DNA from: CANHCC01 sp040381555
GTDB taxonomy: Bacteria > Bacteroidota > Bacteroidia > J057 > RFSG01
Assembly (NCBI GenBank): GCA_040381555.1
Contig: JBEIHC010000030.1
Coordinates: 1 to 26,947, forward strand
Direction of reading: 5' to 3'
Length of the DNA stretch: 26,947 bases
In this document: piece by piece, positions 1-8,332 of the stretch
How the letters are laid out: every line of letters starts with the position of its first letter
How positions within the stretch are numbered: the stretch's first letter is position 1
Program-made: the position numbers and the translations under genes
The notes under the pieces: model-generated
What the model was told of the DNA's origin: nothing
What the model saw: the letters and a program-made list of their open reading frames with translations, nothing else
The model's database searches: none

Positions 1-345
1 GTGTTTCGTATTATATTATGGCTATTAAGATACAGTCACTTGGTTATATACACTCTGGCAAGTGCCCGACTCTACGAAACCCAAATAAAATTGTGAAAGG
101 GTATTTACATTTATAATTGGGATAATCAAAAATAAATTCCTAAACAATGGTGTTTCGAATGAAATTATGGATCTGTAGAGACGGGCAATTGGTTATAATG
201 AGACGGGCAATTGCCCGTCTCTACGAAACCCAAATAAAATTGTGAAAGGGTATTTGCATGTATAATTGGATAATCAAAAATAAATTCCTAAACTGGTGTT
301 TCGAACGAAATTATGGATCTGTAGAGACGGGCAATTGTCTGTCCC
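1..345. repeat. About 2.3 tandem copies of a ~149-bp repeat with internal palindrome
   Basis: Copies begin at 1, 150 and 296, each with a GTGTTTCG start. The second and third copies share long near-identical stretches, such as GAAATTATGGATCTGTAGAG and, further along the unit, CCAAATAAAATTGTGAAAGG with TAATCAAAAATAAATTCC. The spacing is 149 and then 146 bp; three bases (AAT) are missing from the second unit. The join between units carries a perfect 20-bp palindrome at 201-220 (AGACGGGCAATTGCCCGTCT), and GTAGAGACGGGCAATT (175-190) is the reverse complement of 209-224. No open frame of note crosses it. It looks like a dispersed, hairpin-forming intergenic repeat that has duplicated in tandem. 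It may continue to the left of the window. Confidence 0.85.
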
Positions 346-483
346 CATTTTAGTGCTGTTAAAAATAGACATTACTTCCTAATCAAATCGAAGCAAGTAA
401 TGCTCTCTGGACTGAGTTACAGCGGAAGAGGTACGCCGCCTAAAGAGCATTACTGTTAAAAATTGATTCTTCTCGCTGAATGC
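346..483. other. Non-coding stretch with nested inverted repeats
   Basis: I see no coding region here. AGTAATGCTCT at 396-406 is the exact reverse complement of 444-454, and AAGTAAT at 395-401 is also the reverse complement of ATTACTT at 371-377, so the central arm can pair with either side. The phrase TGTTAAAAAT occurs on both flanks (357-366 and 454-463). This may be a decayed small mobile element or a structured transcript region; the sequence does not decide. Confidence 0.4.
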
Positions 484-498
484 CACTAACAGGATTCA

Positions 499-543
499 GC
501 CCAGCGCTTCATGTGGTCTGTAATTGTTATTTTCACTGGCCCA
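499..543 (-). pseudogene. Remnant of a transposase C-terminus
   Basis: Read on the minus strand, 543 to 499 encodes WASENNNYRPHEALG and then hits a stop. The run YRPHEALG matches the signature found near the C-terminus of IS3/IS481-type DDE transposases (typically YNxxRPHEAL followed by a Pro-containing segment). In-frame stops lie directly upstream (544-546 and 550-552), and neither the DDE residues nor terminal repeats can be found nearby. It is a fragment of about 15 codons and cannot be functional. The short length leaves a modest chance of coincidence. Confidence 0.45.
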
Positions 544-637
544 TTATGCTTAATTTCATGCATTTAGATGTCGCTCAAATGCAAAGAATTATTGCATAAA
601 CCCAAAAATACAAATGCTCATTTAAGCTATCCAATCC

Positions 638-672
638 CAGCTTAGGGAAAATCTCTATTTAGGGGAAACTCT
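638..672. repeat. Two degenerate units of the 16-17-bp repeat family
   Basis: CAGCTTAGGGAAAATCT (638-654) is followed directly by CTATTTAGGGGAAACTCT (655-672). Both resemble the units at 7034-7081, 11208-11258 and 17716-17765. This is the most diverged array of the family in the window and lies downstream of the 3' end of hutI. Confidence 0.5.
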
Positions 673-932
673 GTATCTTGAGTTGAGGGCGCATCTGAGC
701 TCAAAACGGCTAATTCAAGGATTCCTATATCCCATTGAAATAGCTCTATTTCATAACCTACGCATCCAAAATTGCCATAATCCGCTCACTCTACAATCAC
801 TCCATTCCCTCCATCCCAATAAACTTTGCTCTGTTTTAATTTAGGTTTAGAATTCCCAAATATAGACTTGTCGGCTAACAAGCCAATAAACAAAACCTGA
901 ACTATATATCGAAAAAAATCCCGTCGTTTCAC
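642..932 (-). pseudogene. Possible broken gene starting with a Tat-like signal
   Basis: From a GTG at 932-930 the minus strand reads VKRRDFFRYIVQVLFIG and continues to ...VYWDGGNGVIVE before a TGA at 786-788. The same frame then stays open for another 47 codons (GNFGCVGYEIELF... ) to a TAA at 642-644. The start resembles a twin-arginine export signal (RRDFF, then a hydrophobic run), which is followed by a short polar segment. A frame of about 96 codons interrupted by one stop, 19 nt after hutI, suggests a decayed small exported protein; alternatively a real 48-residue peptide ends at 786. The tail runs into the 638-672 repeat. I recognise no family. Confidence 0.28.
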
Positions 933-951
933 CGTTCAGTATTTAGTAATT

Positions 952-2193
952 CTAGCTTATTACTTGCCCTCTCACCACCACCTTATCAATCACACTAAAC
1001 CCATAATAATAAGGCACCACTGCTAAATCCTGAATGGGTCGAGTGAGGATAAAATTCGCGGATTTACCGGGTTCAATACTTCCTTCGTTTGTAGATATTC
1101 CCATGGCATACGCGCCATTCAAAGTGAGAGCAGACAAGGCTTCCTCGGGCAATAAACGCATTTGAATACAGGCCAAGGAAAATATCAGATTCATATTTCC
1201 AGATGGAGAGGAACCCGGATTAAAATCACTCGCCAATGCCAAAGGCAAGCCGGCGTCTAAAATCATTCTGCCGGGAGTATAGGGAATGCGTAAAAAGAAT
1301 GAGGTACCGGGCAAGGCTACGGGCATGGTTCCTGAATTCTGTAATGCCTGTATTTCTGCTGGGGTAATTCGCTCCAAGTGATCTACACTCAAAGCCTGGT
1401 GCTGCACCCCAACCTGTACCCCACCGGATACAGCTAACTCGTTGGCATGAATCTTAGGCTTCAATCCGTAATGGGCTCCTGCCTCTAGAATACGGGCTGT
1501 TTCAATAGGGGTAAAAAATCCTTCATCACAAAACACATCGACAAAATCTGCCAATCCTTCTGCGGCAATAGCAGGAAGCATTTCATTTATAATTAAAGCC
1601 ACATAGCCTTCCTGGTTTCCCTTGAATTCTGGGGGAACGGCATGCGCTCCGAGAAAAGTAGATTTAACGGTTATGGGTAAAGCTTCTTTCAATCGAGCAG
1701 CTACTCGAAGCATTTTAACTTCATCCTTTGTGCTCAGTCCATAGCCACTCTTCACCTCAAAAGCAGTGGTTCCACTCATCATCATTTCCTTTGCACGCGC
1801 AAAAGCCGAGTCAAATAAATCATTCTCAGAAGTAGCTCTGAGCCGAGCCGCAGAATTAAGAATGCCTCCCCCTCTACGGGCTATCTCCTCATACGATAAA
1901 CCATTTATTTTATCGACAAATTCCCCCTCTCTCGTGGCAGCAAAAATGATGTGCGTATGACTGTCGCAATAGCCAGGGAAAATTATTCTTCCTTCACAGG
2001 AAATAATCGAATCATATTCCTCATCCGCTGTACTTTCTGAATTAGCACCTAAGGAATGAACTACCCTGTCCTCTACTACCATCCAGGCATTTTCCAGCAA
2101 ACCGACGTCTTTCATTTCGGCTCCCTTCTTCCACAATGAACCTTTTGCGGAAACTGTGTACAGTTTGGAAATGTTTTTGTAAAGGATGCGCAT
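952..2193 (-). CDS. hutI: Imidazolonepropionase
   Basis: This enzyme hydrolyses 4-imidazolone-5-propanoate to N-formimino-L-glutamate, the third step of histidine degradation, in the cytoplasm. The 413-residue length is normal for the family. It is an amidohydrolase-fold protein: metal-binding HTH at residues 79-81 after GYCDS, a further metal His at 249 followed by E252 in KIHANELAVSGG, H272 in SVDHLERI, and D323 in LASDFNPGSSPSGN, the characteristic HutI stretch. The C-terminal part (GSIEPGKSANFIL) is the usual amidohydrolase beta-sandwich return. The ATG at 2193 fits the family's N-terminus. No other hut gene lies in the window, so the rest of the pathway must be elsewhere. It is separated from the upstream MCE gene by a repeat-rich 298-bp gap. 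Confidence 0.95.
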   Translation of the reverse strand: MRILYKNISKLYTVSAKGSLWKKGAEMKDVGLLENAWMVVEDRVVHSLGANSESTADEEYDSIISCEGRIIFPGYCDSHTHIIFAATREGEFVDKINGLSYEEIARRGGGILNSAARLRATSENDLFDSAFARAKEMMMSGTTAFEVKSGYGLSTKDEVKMLRVAARLKEALPITVKSTFLGAHAVPPEFKGNQEGYVALIINEMLPAIAAEGLADFVDVFCDEGFFTPIETARILEAGAHYGLKPKIHANELAVSGGVQVGVQHQALSVDHLERITPAEIQALQNSGTMPVALPGTSFFLRIPYTPGRMILDAGLPLALASDFNPGSSPSGNMNLIFSLACIQMRLLPEEALSALTLNGAYAMGISTNEGSIEPGKSANFILTRPIQDLAVVPYYYGFSVIDKVVVRGQVIS

Positions 2194-2208
2194 GTTTTTT
2201 TGAATGAT

Positions 2209-2486
2209 GAATGATGAGTTATGAGTTATGAGTTATGAATATCCCATTCTATATCTAATTCTATTACTATTTTAAAATCGCTGTTCAATTCTCAATTATA
2301 TAAATACCTAAAATTCTATTTGTCTATCTTTTCCACATGAATGCATGTGGAAAATCTTAAATCAATTTTATTATTTTAAGAAGGGTTAAAACCCTCCACT
2401 AAGGAAGATGCCCTTACAGGGCAGTTTGCAGGAAAGATTCTACAAGGAACGGTCACTTCCCTAATGAAACTCATAACTCATCATTC
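2209..2486. repeat. MITE-like block flanked by 19-bp inverted repeats
   Basis: GAATGATGAGTTATGAGTT at 2209-2227 is the exact reverse complement of 2468-2486, so a ~278-bp block is bounded by inverted ends. Inside are a perfect hairpin with 11-bp arms (TTTTCCACATG 2329-2339 and CATGTGGAAAA 2344-2354, 4-nt loop), the palindrome AGGGTTAAAACCCT and the hairpin GCCCTTACAGGGC. The left end also carries the heptamer ATGAGTT three times plus a partial fourth (2214-2240). It occupies nearly all the space between hutI and the MCE gene, and its right end stops 5 nt short of the MCE stop codon. I see no coding capacity and no clear target-site duplication. Confidence 0.5.
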
Positions 2487-2491
2487 AAAAT

Positions 2492-3427
2492 TCACTCCTC
2501 CTTCTTTCCGCCAAATACGGAAAAATGCACATACCTTTTCGGATGCTTCCGAACATCCACCAACAAACTATCTAAACTCTTCGAGGAAGAAGAAAGGTTA
2601 TTATATAATTCTTTATCATTCAGGAGCAGACCTAAAGAACCTTCCCCTCTATCCACTTTGCCTAAAATGGTTTTAAAATTACTTAAGGAAGATTCCGCTT
2701 GAGTGATAATCCCTCTGATTTTACCGGATTGAGCAGCAAGACTATCGGTAAAGACAGCGGAGGAAGAAATAATACGGTTAATAGTGGCATTATTCTTCTC
2801 GAAATTATTCATGATTGATTTGGCGCTGCTGACCATGACATCTACTTTGTTCATGACGCTATCCAGGCGATGCGTTGTTCGACGCAAATTAGTTAGAGAA
2901 ACAGTGATATTATCTTTATTATCGTCGCCCAAGACTCTGTTGAGGCCGGCGACAAAACTATCGATTCCAATAATGGCACTTTCCACGCGATCTTTCAGGG
3001 GCAATACTTCTTTTTCTACTCTTTCCGCCAAGGTTGGGGCGATACTATCCTTTACTAATGCGCCATCTGGAAGAATAACCGAAGAACTACCCAGCACCAG
3101 ATTAATAGCTTTAGATCCCAATAAATCGGAAGAAAATACCATGGCACGAGAATCCTCCGGAATGGGTACTTTTTCCATGATAGAGAAATCGACGCGAATT
3201 TTCCCCGAAGCAGGCTCATATTTGAGGCTATTAACTTGACCTACCTGCATTCCATTGATTAGAATCTTATTTCCGGCAGTCAATCCGTCAATATTCTGAT
3301 ATTCGGCATATAAATTAAAGTTCTCGCTAAACAGGGAGGTTCCTTTCAAATAATTGAAGCCTAAGATTAACAGGGCTACAGCAATGAGAGCGAGTGAGCC
3401 AACTTTTGTTTCGTTATTAATTTTCAA
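2492..3427 (-). CDS. MCE-domain (MlaD-type) lipid transport protein
   Basis: A 311-residue protein of the MCE/MlaD family, which forms periplasmic lipid-binding rings that serve ABC-type phospholipid transporters across the envelope. An uncleaved N-terminal membrane anchor lies at about residues 10-28 (GSLALIAVALLILGFNYLKG). The MCE domain follows at about 36-115, with the typical YQNIDGLTAGNKILINGMQVGQV and SSDLLGSKAINLVLG segments. The rest is long, helical and Ser/Asn/Leu rich, likely coiled coil, with no Cys. It lies 76 bp downstream of the amidase on the same strand, an arrangement I recall from other Bacteroidota. No ATPase or permease gene (mlaF/mlaE) is in view. Confidence 0.9.
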   Translation of the reverse strand: MKINNETKVGSLALIAVALLILGFNYLKGTSLFSENFNLYAEYQNIDGLTAGNKILINGMQVGQVNSLKYEPASGKIRVDFSIMEKVPIPEDSRAMVFSSDLLGSKAINLVLGSSSVILPDGALVKDSIAPTLAERVEKEVLPLKDRVESAIIGIDSFVAGLNRVLGDDNKDNITVSLTNLRRTTHRLDSVMNKVDVMVSSAKSIMNNFEKNNATINRIISSSAVFTDSLAAQSGKIRGIITQAESSLSNFKTILGKVDRGEGSLGLLLNDKELYNNLSSSSKSLDSLLVDVRKHPKRYVHFSVFGGKKEE

Positions 3428-3446
3428 GGTTTAAGCAATTATGACA

Positions 3447-3454
3447 CAAAATTA
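3447..3454 (-). promoter_or_regulatory. Candidate -7 element for the MCE gene
   Basis: TAATTTTG on the minus strand fits the Bacteroidota -7 consensus TAnnTTTG and lies 19 nt upstream of the MCE start at 3427. No clean -33 TTG is visible, so this is a motif match only. Confidence 0.4.
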
Positions 3455-3503
3455 AGAAACCTCGGATTTATTGGGCATTTAAAAACCAAATTGTACCTTC
3501 TCA

Positions 3504-4277
3504 CTATTGCATTTCGGCTTTATACTCTTTAAATGCTTTGAAAACAGAGAGGGCTACTTGCTTTTGACCTGTGTCAGTGTGCAAAAACTTTTCTTCCTCA
3601 GCATTGGTCAGAAATCCTGATTCCACTAAAATGGCAGGTGTACCGGCTCTCCAAAGCACCAAAAATCCGGCTTGTTTTACCCCACGACTTTTGCGTCCTT
3701 GGGTTTTAAATTGATTTTCTACTTTTCCGGCTAAGGCCAATGATTGCTTGAGATAGGCATCCTTAATCAAGGAAAACATAATATAAGCCTCGGGAGATTC
3801 CGGATCAAAGCCATCATATTGCTCCTCATAATCTTCCTCCATTAAAATCACTGAGTTTTCTGCCATCATGGTATTCAAATTGGCGCTCTCTTTATGAAGG
3901 CCCATGGCATAAGTCTCCGTGCCACTGATTTCCTTTTTATCATTGGCATTGCAATGAATCGAAATAAAGAAGTCGGCTTTATTTTTGGAGGCATGTCCAG
4001 CTCTTGCATGTAGTTCGACAAATACATCGGTTCGACGCGTCATGACCACCCGCACTTCGGGCAAAGATTCTTTGACCAATTTCTCGAGTTCAAGGGCAAT
4101 GGAGAGGGAAACATGTTTTTCTTTGGCTAGCAGCCCATGACAACCGGGGTCTTTGCCTCCATGACCTGCGTCAATGACCAATAAAAACTCACCCGGTTTG
4201 CTCCCAGAAGGGGTAAATTGGAAGGATGTGCAAATAAACACAACCATTAGAGCTGCCAAATAGGGATATATCTTCAC
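3504..4277 (-). CDS. N-acetylmuramoyl-L-alanine amidase (Amidase_3)
   Basis: A zinc amidase that cuts the amide bond between MurNAc and the stem peptide of peptidoglycan, acting in the periplasm (AmiA/B/C, CwlV type). A hydrophobic N-terminal export signal (about residues 5-21) precedes the catalytic domain. Zinc ligands are H39 in VIDAGHGGKDPG, E53 in LAKEKHVSL and H108 in ISIHCNAN; the catalytic Glu is E219 in ILVESGFLTN. The 257-residue length is one catalytic domain with no LysM, SH3 or AMIN domain. The start is GTG at 4277. It is divergent from the LptD-like gene (80 bp between starts) and upstream of the MCE gene, so three envelope-building genes sit together. Confidence 0.93.
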   Translation of the reverse strand: MKIYPYLAALMVVFICTSFQFTPSGSKPGEFLLVIDAGHGGKDPGCHGLLAKEKHVSLSIALELEKLVKESLPEVRVVMTRRTDVFVELHARAGHASKNKADFFISIHCNANDKKEISGTETYAMGLHKESANLNTMMAENSVILMEEDYEEQYDGFDPESPEAYIMFSLIKDAYLKQSLALAGKVENQFKTQGRKSRGVKQAGFLVLWRAGTPAILVESGFLTNAEEEKFLHTDTGQKQVALSVFKAFKEYKAEMQ

Positions 4278-4357
4278 TTTTTTCGGAAATTTGCTCTGTT
4301 TTGCTGTTTACTTCTGTCAAAATTCGCAATAAATACGACTTGTTTCCATTTAATAGT

Positions 4358-7012
4358 ATGTTGAAAACGGTCGTATTAGGACTTTTAGCGTTTTACACGC
4401 TCAGCAGAATCTATGCCCAAACGCCAGATTCATTAAAAATTGATACCCTAAGCAGACAGGTTTCGAGTAACGACTCAATCCTTATTGCCACCAATCTTCA
4501 ATTGCTGACAGATTCTCTCAAAGCCGCTCGGTTAGATTCCTTAAAACGCAACTCAGACCTGAAAAGCAAGGTGAAATACCATGCTAAAGACTCCATCCTC
4601 TTCGATATTAAGGGTCGCTTTCTCTATTTATATGGAGAAGTGACCATAGAGTATGAAGAAATTGTACTTAAGGCAGAAAAGATTTGGATAGACTGGGCCA
4701 CTACTACTATGTATGCCGAAGGAGTACCCGATACGACTGGCAACTATATTGGACAACCCATCTTTGAGGAGGGTGAACAAATTTATAATGCCGAAGCGAT
4801 TGCCTTTAATTTCAGTACCCGAAAAGGCCGAATTATCGGGGGCAGGACTCAACAGGATGATAATTTTGTAATCGGAGACTCTATTAAAAGGAACCCGGAT
4901 AACTCCTATTTCATTCGTTCCGGAAAAATCACAACCTGTAATCTGGAAGACCCACACTTCTACATTTATTCGAGTAAAATGAAGGTCATTCCGAATGATA
5001 AAGTTATTACGGGTCGAGTGAATATTGTCGTAGAGAAAGTGCCTGTTCCTTTGGTACTACCCTTCGGATTTTTCCCAAACAAAAAAGGGAAGAAATCCGG
5101 AATCCTCATGCCCTCCTATGGGAATGATGCCACAAGAGGGTACTTCCTCAGAGATGGGGGATATTACCTTGGGCTGAATGACTATGTGGACCTCAGCCTG
5201 CGTGGGGATATTTTTGCCTATGGTTCTTATCGGGTAAACGCAACCTCCCGCTATAATTGGAAATATCATTTCAATGGAAGCATGGATGTGAAGTATGCCA
5301 TGAATAACTCTGGGGACAAAACGGATTTCAACTACAGTGAAAGCCGGGATTTTTTCGTTGTCTGGAAACACGACCAAAAGATTGGCAATACTTCTCGGCT
5401 TTCATCTGATGTTAATTTAGGATCTTCCGACTTCCTAAAACTGAACAGCATGAATACCAACGATATCGTAACCAATCAGTTGATGTCGAATGTGGCATGG
5501 TCAAAAACATTTGCCAACACCCCTTGGAGTATGAATGCTCGATTGGGGCATCAACAAAACACGAGTCAAAAAACAATTAGTCTGGAAATTCCTTCAATCG
5601 GTATTAATCGAGGGAGGACCTTTCCCTTCAAAAGAAAATCGGGCGGAGGCAAAGAAAGATTTTATGAGAAAATCGGATACTCCTATTCGGCACAGGCGAT
5701 TAATCGCATCAATACTTTTGACAGCCTGCTCTTTAAACCGGGCTTTGAAAAAGGATTTCAAAATGGCATCCGACATACCTTGCCGATTTCTATGAATTTG
5801 AAAGCATTAAAATATGTAACCATTTCTCCCTCCTTAAACTATAATGAATACTGGTACTTCAGGGAATATCGGGAACGCTGGCAGGCTGGAAGATTCATTA
5901 ATACCGATACAAGCGAGGTATGGAGAGCTGGGACGGCAGTGACAGATACACTCAATCAATTCCTTTCTGGAAGGGATTTTTCGGCTTCTGTTACGGCATC
6001 CACTCGTATTTATGGAATGCTACCCTTTCCTTCGAAAAGGCAAAGAATTGTTCGTCATACTTTCACCCCAAACATAGGCTATACTTACCGCCCGGATTTT
6101 TCGGCACCTGAATGGGGCTATTATTACAAGGTTCAAGGAGATAGCGCAGGTAGTTTAGAAAGAATGCGCACCGTCAGCCGATTCAAAGACCAGATTAATG
6201 GGGGGCCAGGAATTGGGGAGCAGCAAAATATTTCTTTTGGGTTTCTGAATCTGTTGGAGATGAAATATCGATCTCTAAAAAAAGGACAGGACACCCTGAG
6301 TACCAAACCTGAAACCAAGAAACTGACCTTACTGGATAATCTGGGGATGCAGGGAAGTTATAACCTAGCTGCTGACAGCTTTCAACTTTCGCCCATTAAC
6401 CTTTCTGCCAGAACGGTATTGTTAAACAACCTGCTGAATGTGAACCTGACGGGAATCATGGACCCCTACTATCAGGATAATTCGGGTCGGAGACTAGATC
6501 AATACCGTTGGGCAGTAGAAAAAAAGCCAGGATATATTACCTCCTCCAACTTAGCAGTCTCTACCTCCTTCCGTTCCAAAAAAGACAAACCGAAACCCAA
6601 AATAAAGAATCCAGATCCGGCAGTAATAGCTGAAATTGAGCGAAATAGGGAACTATATGCTGATTTCAATATTCCTTGGTCCGTGAATTTGAGTTATAAC
6701 TTATTGTACAACCGTCCTAGGATTTCGGAGAAAGCTACGGTGAACCAATCGGTGCAACTGAGTGGAGATTTAAATTTGACTGAGAAATGGAAAGTGCGTG
6801 TCAGCAGTGGGTATGATTTTGTAGCGAAAGATGTGACGATTACGCAATTCAACATTATTCGAGATTTGCATTGTTGGGAGGCTTCATTCAGCTGGACGCC
6901 CTTTGGCACGCGCAAATTCTACATGCTGACCATCAATGCTAAGAGCTCAACCTTGCAGGATTTGAAGCTCACAAAACAGAGTCCACCGAACTATCGAAAC
7001 TTATTAAATTGA
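4358..7012 (+). CDS. LptD/OstA-like outer-membrane LPS assembly protein
   Basis: A large outer-membrane protein of 884 residues. I chose the ATG at 4358 because it opens directly into a signal peptide (MLKTVVLGLLAFYTLSRIYA, then QTPDS); a TTG 19 codons upstream would bury it. Residues ~70-220 form an OstA/LptA-like beta-jellyroll (GRFLYLYGEVTIEYEEIVLKA...; later ITTCNLEDPHFYIYSSKMKVIPN, with the TC..DPHF pattern of LptD). The rest is rich in alternating aromatic strands (YRVNATSRYNW, MDVKYAMNN), as expected for a beta-barrel, and is conserved in style with Bacteroidota proteins annotated as putative LPS-assembly LptD. Its presumed role is placing LPS in the outer leaflet. The partner lipoprotein LptE is not in view. 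Confidence 0.88.
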   Translation: MLKTVVLGLLAFYTLSRIYAQTPDSLKIDTLSRQVSSNDSILIATNLQLLTDSLKAARLDSLKRNSDLKSKVKYHAKDSILFDIKGRFLYLYGEVTIEYEEIVLKAEKIWIDWATTTMYAEGVPDTTGNYIGQPIFEEGEQIYNAEAIAFNFSTRKGRIIGGRTQQDDNFVIGDSIKRNPDNSYFIRSGKITTCNLEDPHFYIYSSKMKVIPNDKVITGRVNIVVEKVPVPLVLPFGFFPNKKGKKSGILMPSYGNDATRGYFLRDGGYYLGLNDYVDLSLRGDIFAYGSYRVNATSRYNWKYHFNGSMDVKYAMNNSGDKTDFNYSESRDFFVVWKHDQKIGNTSRLSSDVNLGSSDFLKLNSMNTNDIVTNQLMSNVAWSKTFANTPWSMNARLGHQQNTSQKTISLEIPSIGINRGRTFPFKRKSGGGKERFYEKIGYSYSAQAINRINTFDSLLFKPGFEKGFQNGIRHTLPISMNLKALKYVTISPSLNYNEYWYFREYRERWQAGRFINTDTSEVWRAGTAVTDTLNQFLSGRDFSASVTASTRIYGMLPFPSKRQRIVRHTFTPNIGYTYRPDFSAPEWGYYYKVQGDSAGSLERMRTVSRFKDQINGGPGIGEQQNISFGFLNLLEMKYRSLKKGQDTLSTKPETKKLTLLDNLGMQGSYNLAADSFQLSPINLSARTVLLNNLLNVNLTGIMDPYYQDNSGRRLDQYRWAVEKKPGYITSSNLAVSTSFRSKKDKPKPKIKNPDPAVIAEIERNRELYADFNIPWSVNLSYNLLYNRPRISEKATVNQSVQLSGDLNLTEKWKVRVSSGYDFVAKDVTITQFNIIRDLHCWEASFSWTPFGTRKFYMLTINAKSSTLQDLKLTKQSPPNYRNLLN

Positions 7013-7033
7013 CAATCAATATTTTATTATTTC

Positions 7034-7081
7034 AGCTTGCACCAAGCTGAGTTTACCCTAAACTGAGCTTGCACCAAGCTG
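7034..7081. repeat. Three tandem 16-bp repeat units, 3' of the lptD-like gene
   Basis: AGCTTGCACCAAGCTG (7034-7049), AGTTTACCCTAAACTG (7050-7065) and AGCTTGCACCAAGCTG (7066-7081). The outer two are identical; the middle one is a compensated variant in which both arms changed together, so each unit can still fold on itself. The same family, in the opposite orientation, occurs at 11208-11258 and 17716-17765. Confidence 0.85.
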
Positions 7082-7124
7082 AAGGAGTATGATTTTTATC
7101 AGTTTTTTCTTTCCATTCAAACCG

Positions 7125-7132
7125 TAACTTTG
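7125..7132 (+). promoter_or_regulatory. Candidate -7 element for hmgA-hppD
   Basis: TAACTTTG matches the Bacteroidota -7 consensus TAnnTTTG and lies 22 nt before the ATG at 7155. A T-rich stretch (7103-7108) occupies the expected -33 area, but there is no clear TTG. Confidence 0.5.
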
Positions 7133-7154
7133 AAATTCATTTAGCCAATAGAAT

Positions 7155-8309
7155 ATGCCTCAATATTATTCGCTCGGAAAATTCCCAAACAAAAGACATA
7201 TCGTCTTTCGTCAACCCAATGGCAATTTATATGCCGAGGAGTTAGTCAGTACGGAAGGCTTTTCAAATGTGTATTCCCTGCTATACCATATTCATCCTCC
7301 TACCCTTGTAAAATCCGTCGGAGAACCCTGGGATGTGAGTCCTGCGATTGCGATTGCCAAGAACCTCAAGCATCACAGTTTTCAAGGATTCATGGTACCT
7401 GCTGAAAAAGATTATATCAAAAGCCGGAGAATCATGTTGACTAACTCCGACCTGCAAATAGCCTTAGCTGCCCCTACTCAGTCTATGGATTATTACTATA
7501 AAAATGGGGATTCTGATGAAATGATATTTATTCATCAAGGCAGTGGTACTCTAAAAACCGCCTATGGAAAAATTAAATTTGGATATGGCGATTATCTCAT
7601 CATCCCCAGAGGTATTATCTATCAATTAGAATTTGATTCTGCCGAGAACCGGCATTTTATTATTGAATCTCATACGCCCATCGTTACTCCGAAAAGGTAT
7701 CGTAATGAACATGGGCAATTACTGGAACATTCACCCTATTGCGAAAGAGATATCCGCAAGCCTGTTGACTTAGAGTCGTTTGACGAAAAGGGGGAGTTCC
7801 CGATTTTCATCAAAAAGCAGGGAATGATTTTCCCTTATGTGTATCAAACCCATCCTTTTGATGTCATAGGTTGGGATGGAAACTTTTACCCTTGGGCATT
7901 TTCCATTCATGAATTCGAGCCAATAACAGGCAGGGTGCACCAGCCCCCTCCAGTGCATCAAACTTTTGAAGCACATAACTTTGTGGTATGTTCTTTTGTA
8001 CCTCGCTTATTCGACTATCATCCGTTGGCCATTCCTGCTCCATACCATCATAGCAATGTGGACTCGGATGAGATTTTATACTATGTGGATGGAGACTTTA
8101 TGAGTCGAAAAAATGTCAAACAAGGGCAAATCACCTTGCATCCTGGAGGCATTCCGCACGGACCTCATCCAGGCACTGTAGAAAAAAGCATTGGGGCAAA
8201 AGAAACGAAAGAATTAGCAGTGATGGTCGACCCATTTCGTCCGATGATGATTACAAAAGATGCGCTTGGAATCGAAGATGCAGAATATCATAAATCTTGG
8301 TTAGGGTAA
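7155..8309 (+). CDS. hmgA: Homogentisate 1,2-dioxygenase
   Basis: A cupin-fold, non-haem Fe(II) dioxygenase that opens the ring of homogentisate to give maleylacetoacetate in tyrosine and phenylalanine breakdown. It has 384 residues, shorter than the ~440 of the human and pseudomonad enzymes. The C-terminal cupin carries the likely iron ligands: H298/H299 in APYHHSNVDSDEILYYVDGD, E306 in the same stretch, and H335 in HPGGIPHGPHPG. The HHSN segment differs in spacing from the classical HRNCMSE motif, so the exact His ligand is uncertain. It lies 23 nt upstream of the HPPD start, so the two consecutive pathway enzymes are probably co-transcribed from the TAACTTTG promoter at 7125. Confidence 0.9.
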   Translation: MPQYYSLGKFPNKRHIVFRQPNGNLYAEELVSTEGFSNVYSLLYHIHPPTLVKSVGEPWDVSPAIAIAKNLKHHSFQGFMVPAEKDYIKSRRIMLTNSDLQIALAAPTQSMDYYYKNGDSDEMIFIHQGSGTLKTAYGKIKFGYGDYLIIPRGIIYQLEFDSAENRHFIIESHTPIVTPKRYRNEHGQLLEHSPYCERDIRKPVDLESFDEKGEFPIFIKKQGMIFPYVYQTHPFDVIGWDGNFYPWAFSIHEFEPITGRVHQPPPVHQTFEAHNFVVCSFVPRLFDYHPLAIPAPYHHSNVDSDEILYYVDGDFMSRKNVKQGQITLHPGGIPHGPHPGTVEKSIGAKETKELAVMVDPFRPMMITKDALGIEDAEYHKSWLG

Positions 8310-8332
8310 AAATAGTTAATTTTGAATTGATT

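Noticed and set aside
2464..2676. Plus-strand frames opposite the MCE gene and many similar antisense frames elsewhere
   Set aside because: They mirror codons of well-recognised genes, have no promoter motifs and no recognisable domains.
4301..4357. TTG start for the LptD-like protein
   Set aside because: It would put 19 polar residues before a clear signal peptide beginning at ATG 4358.
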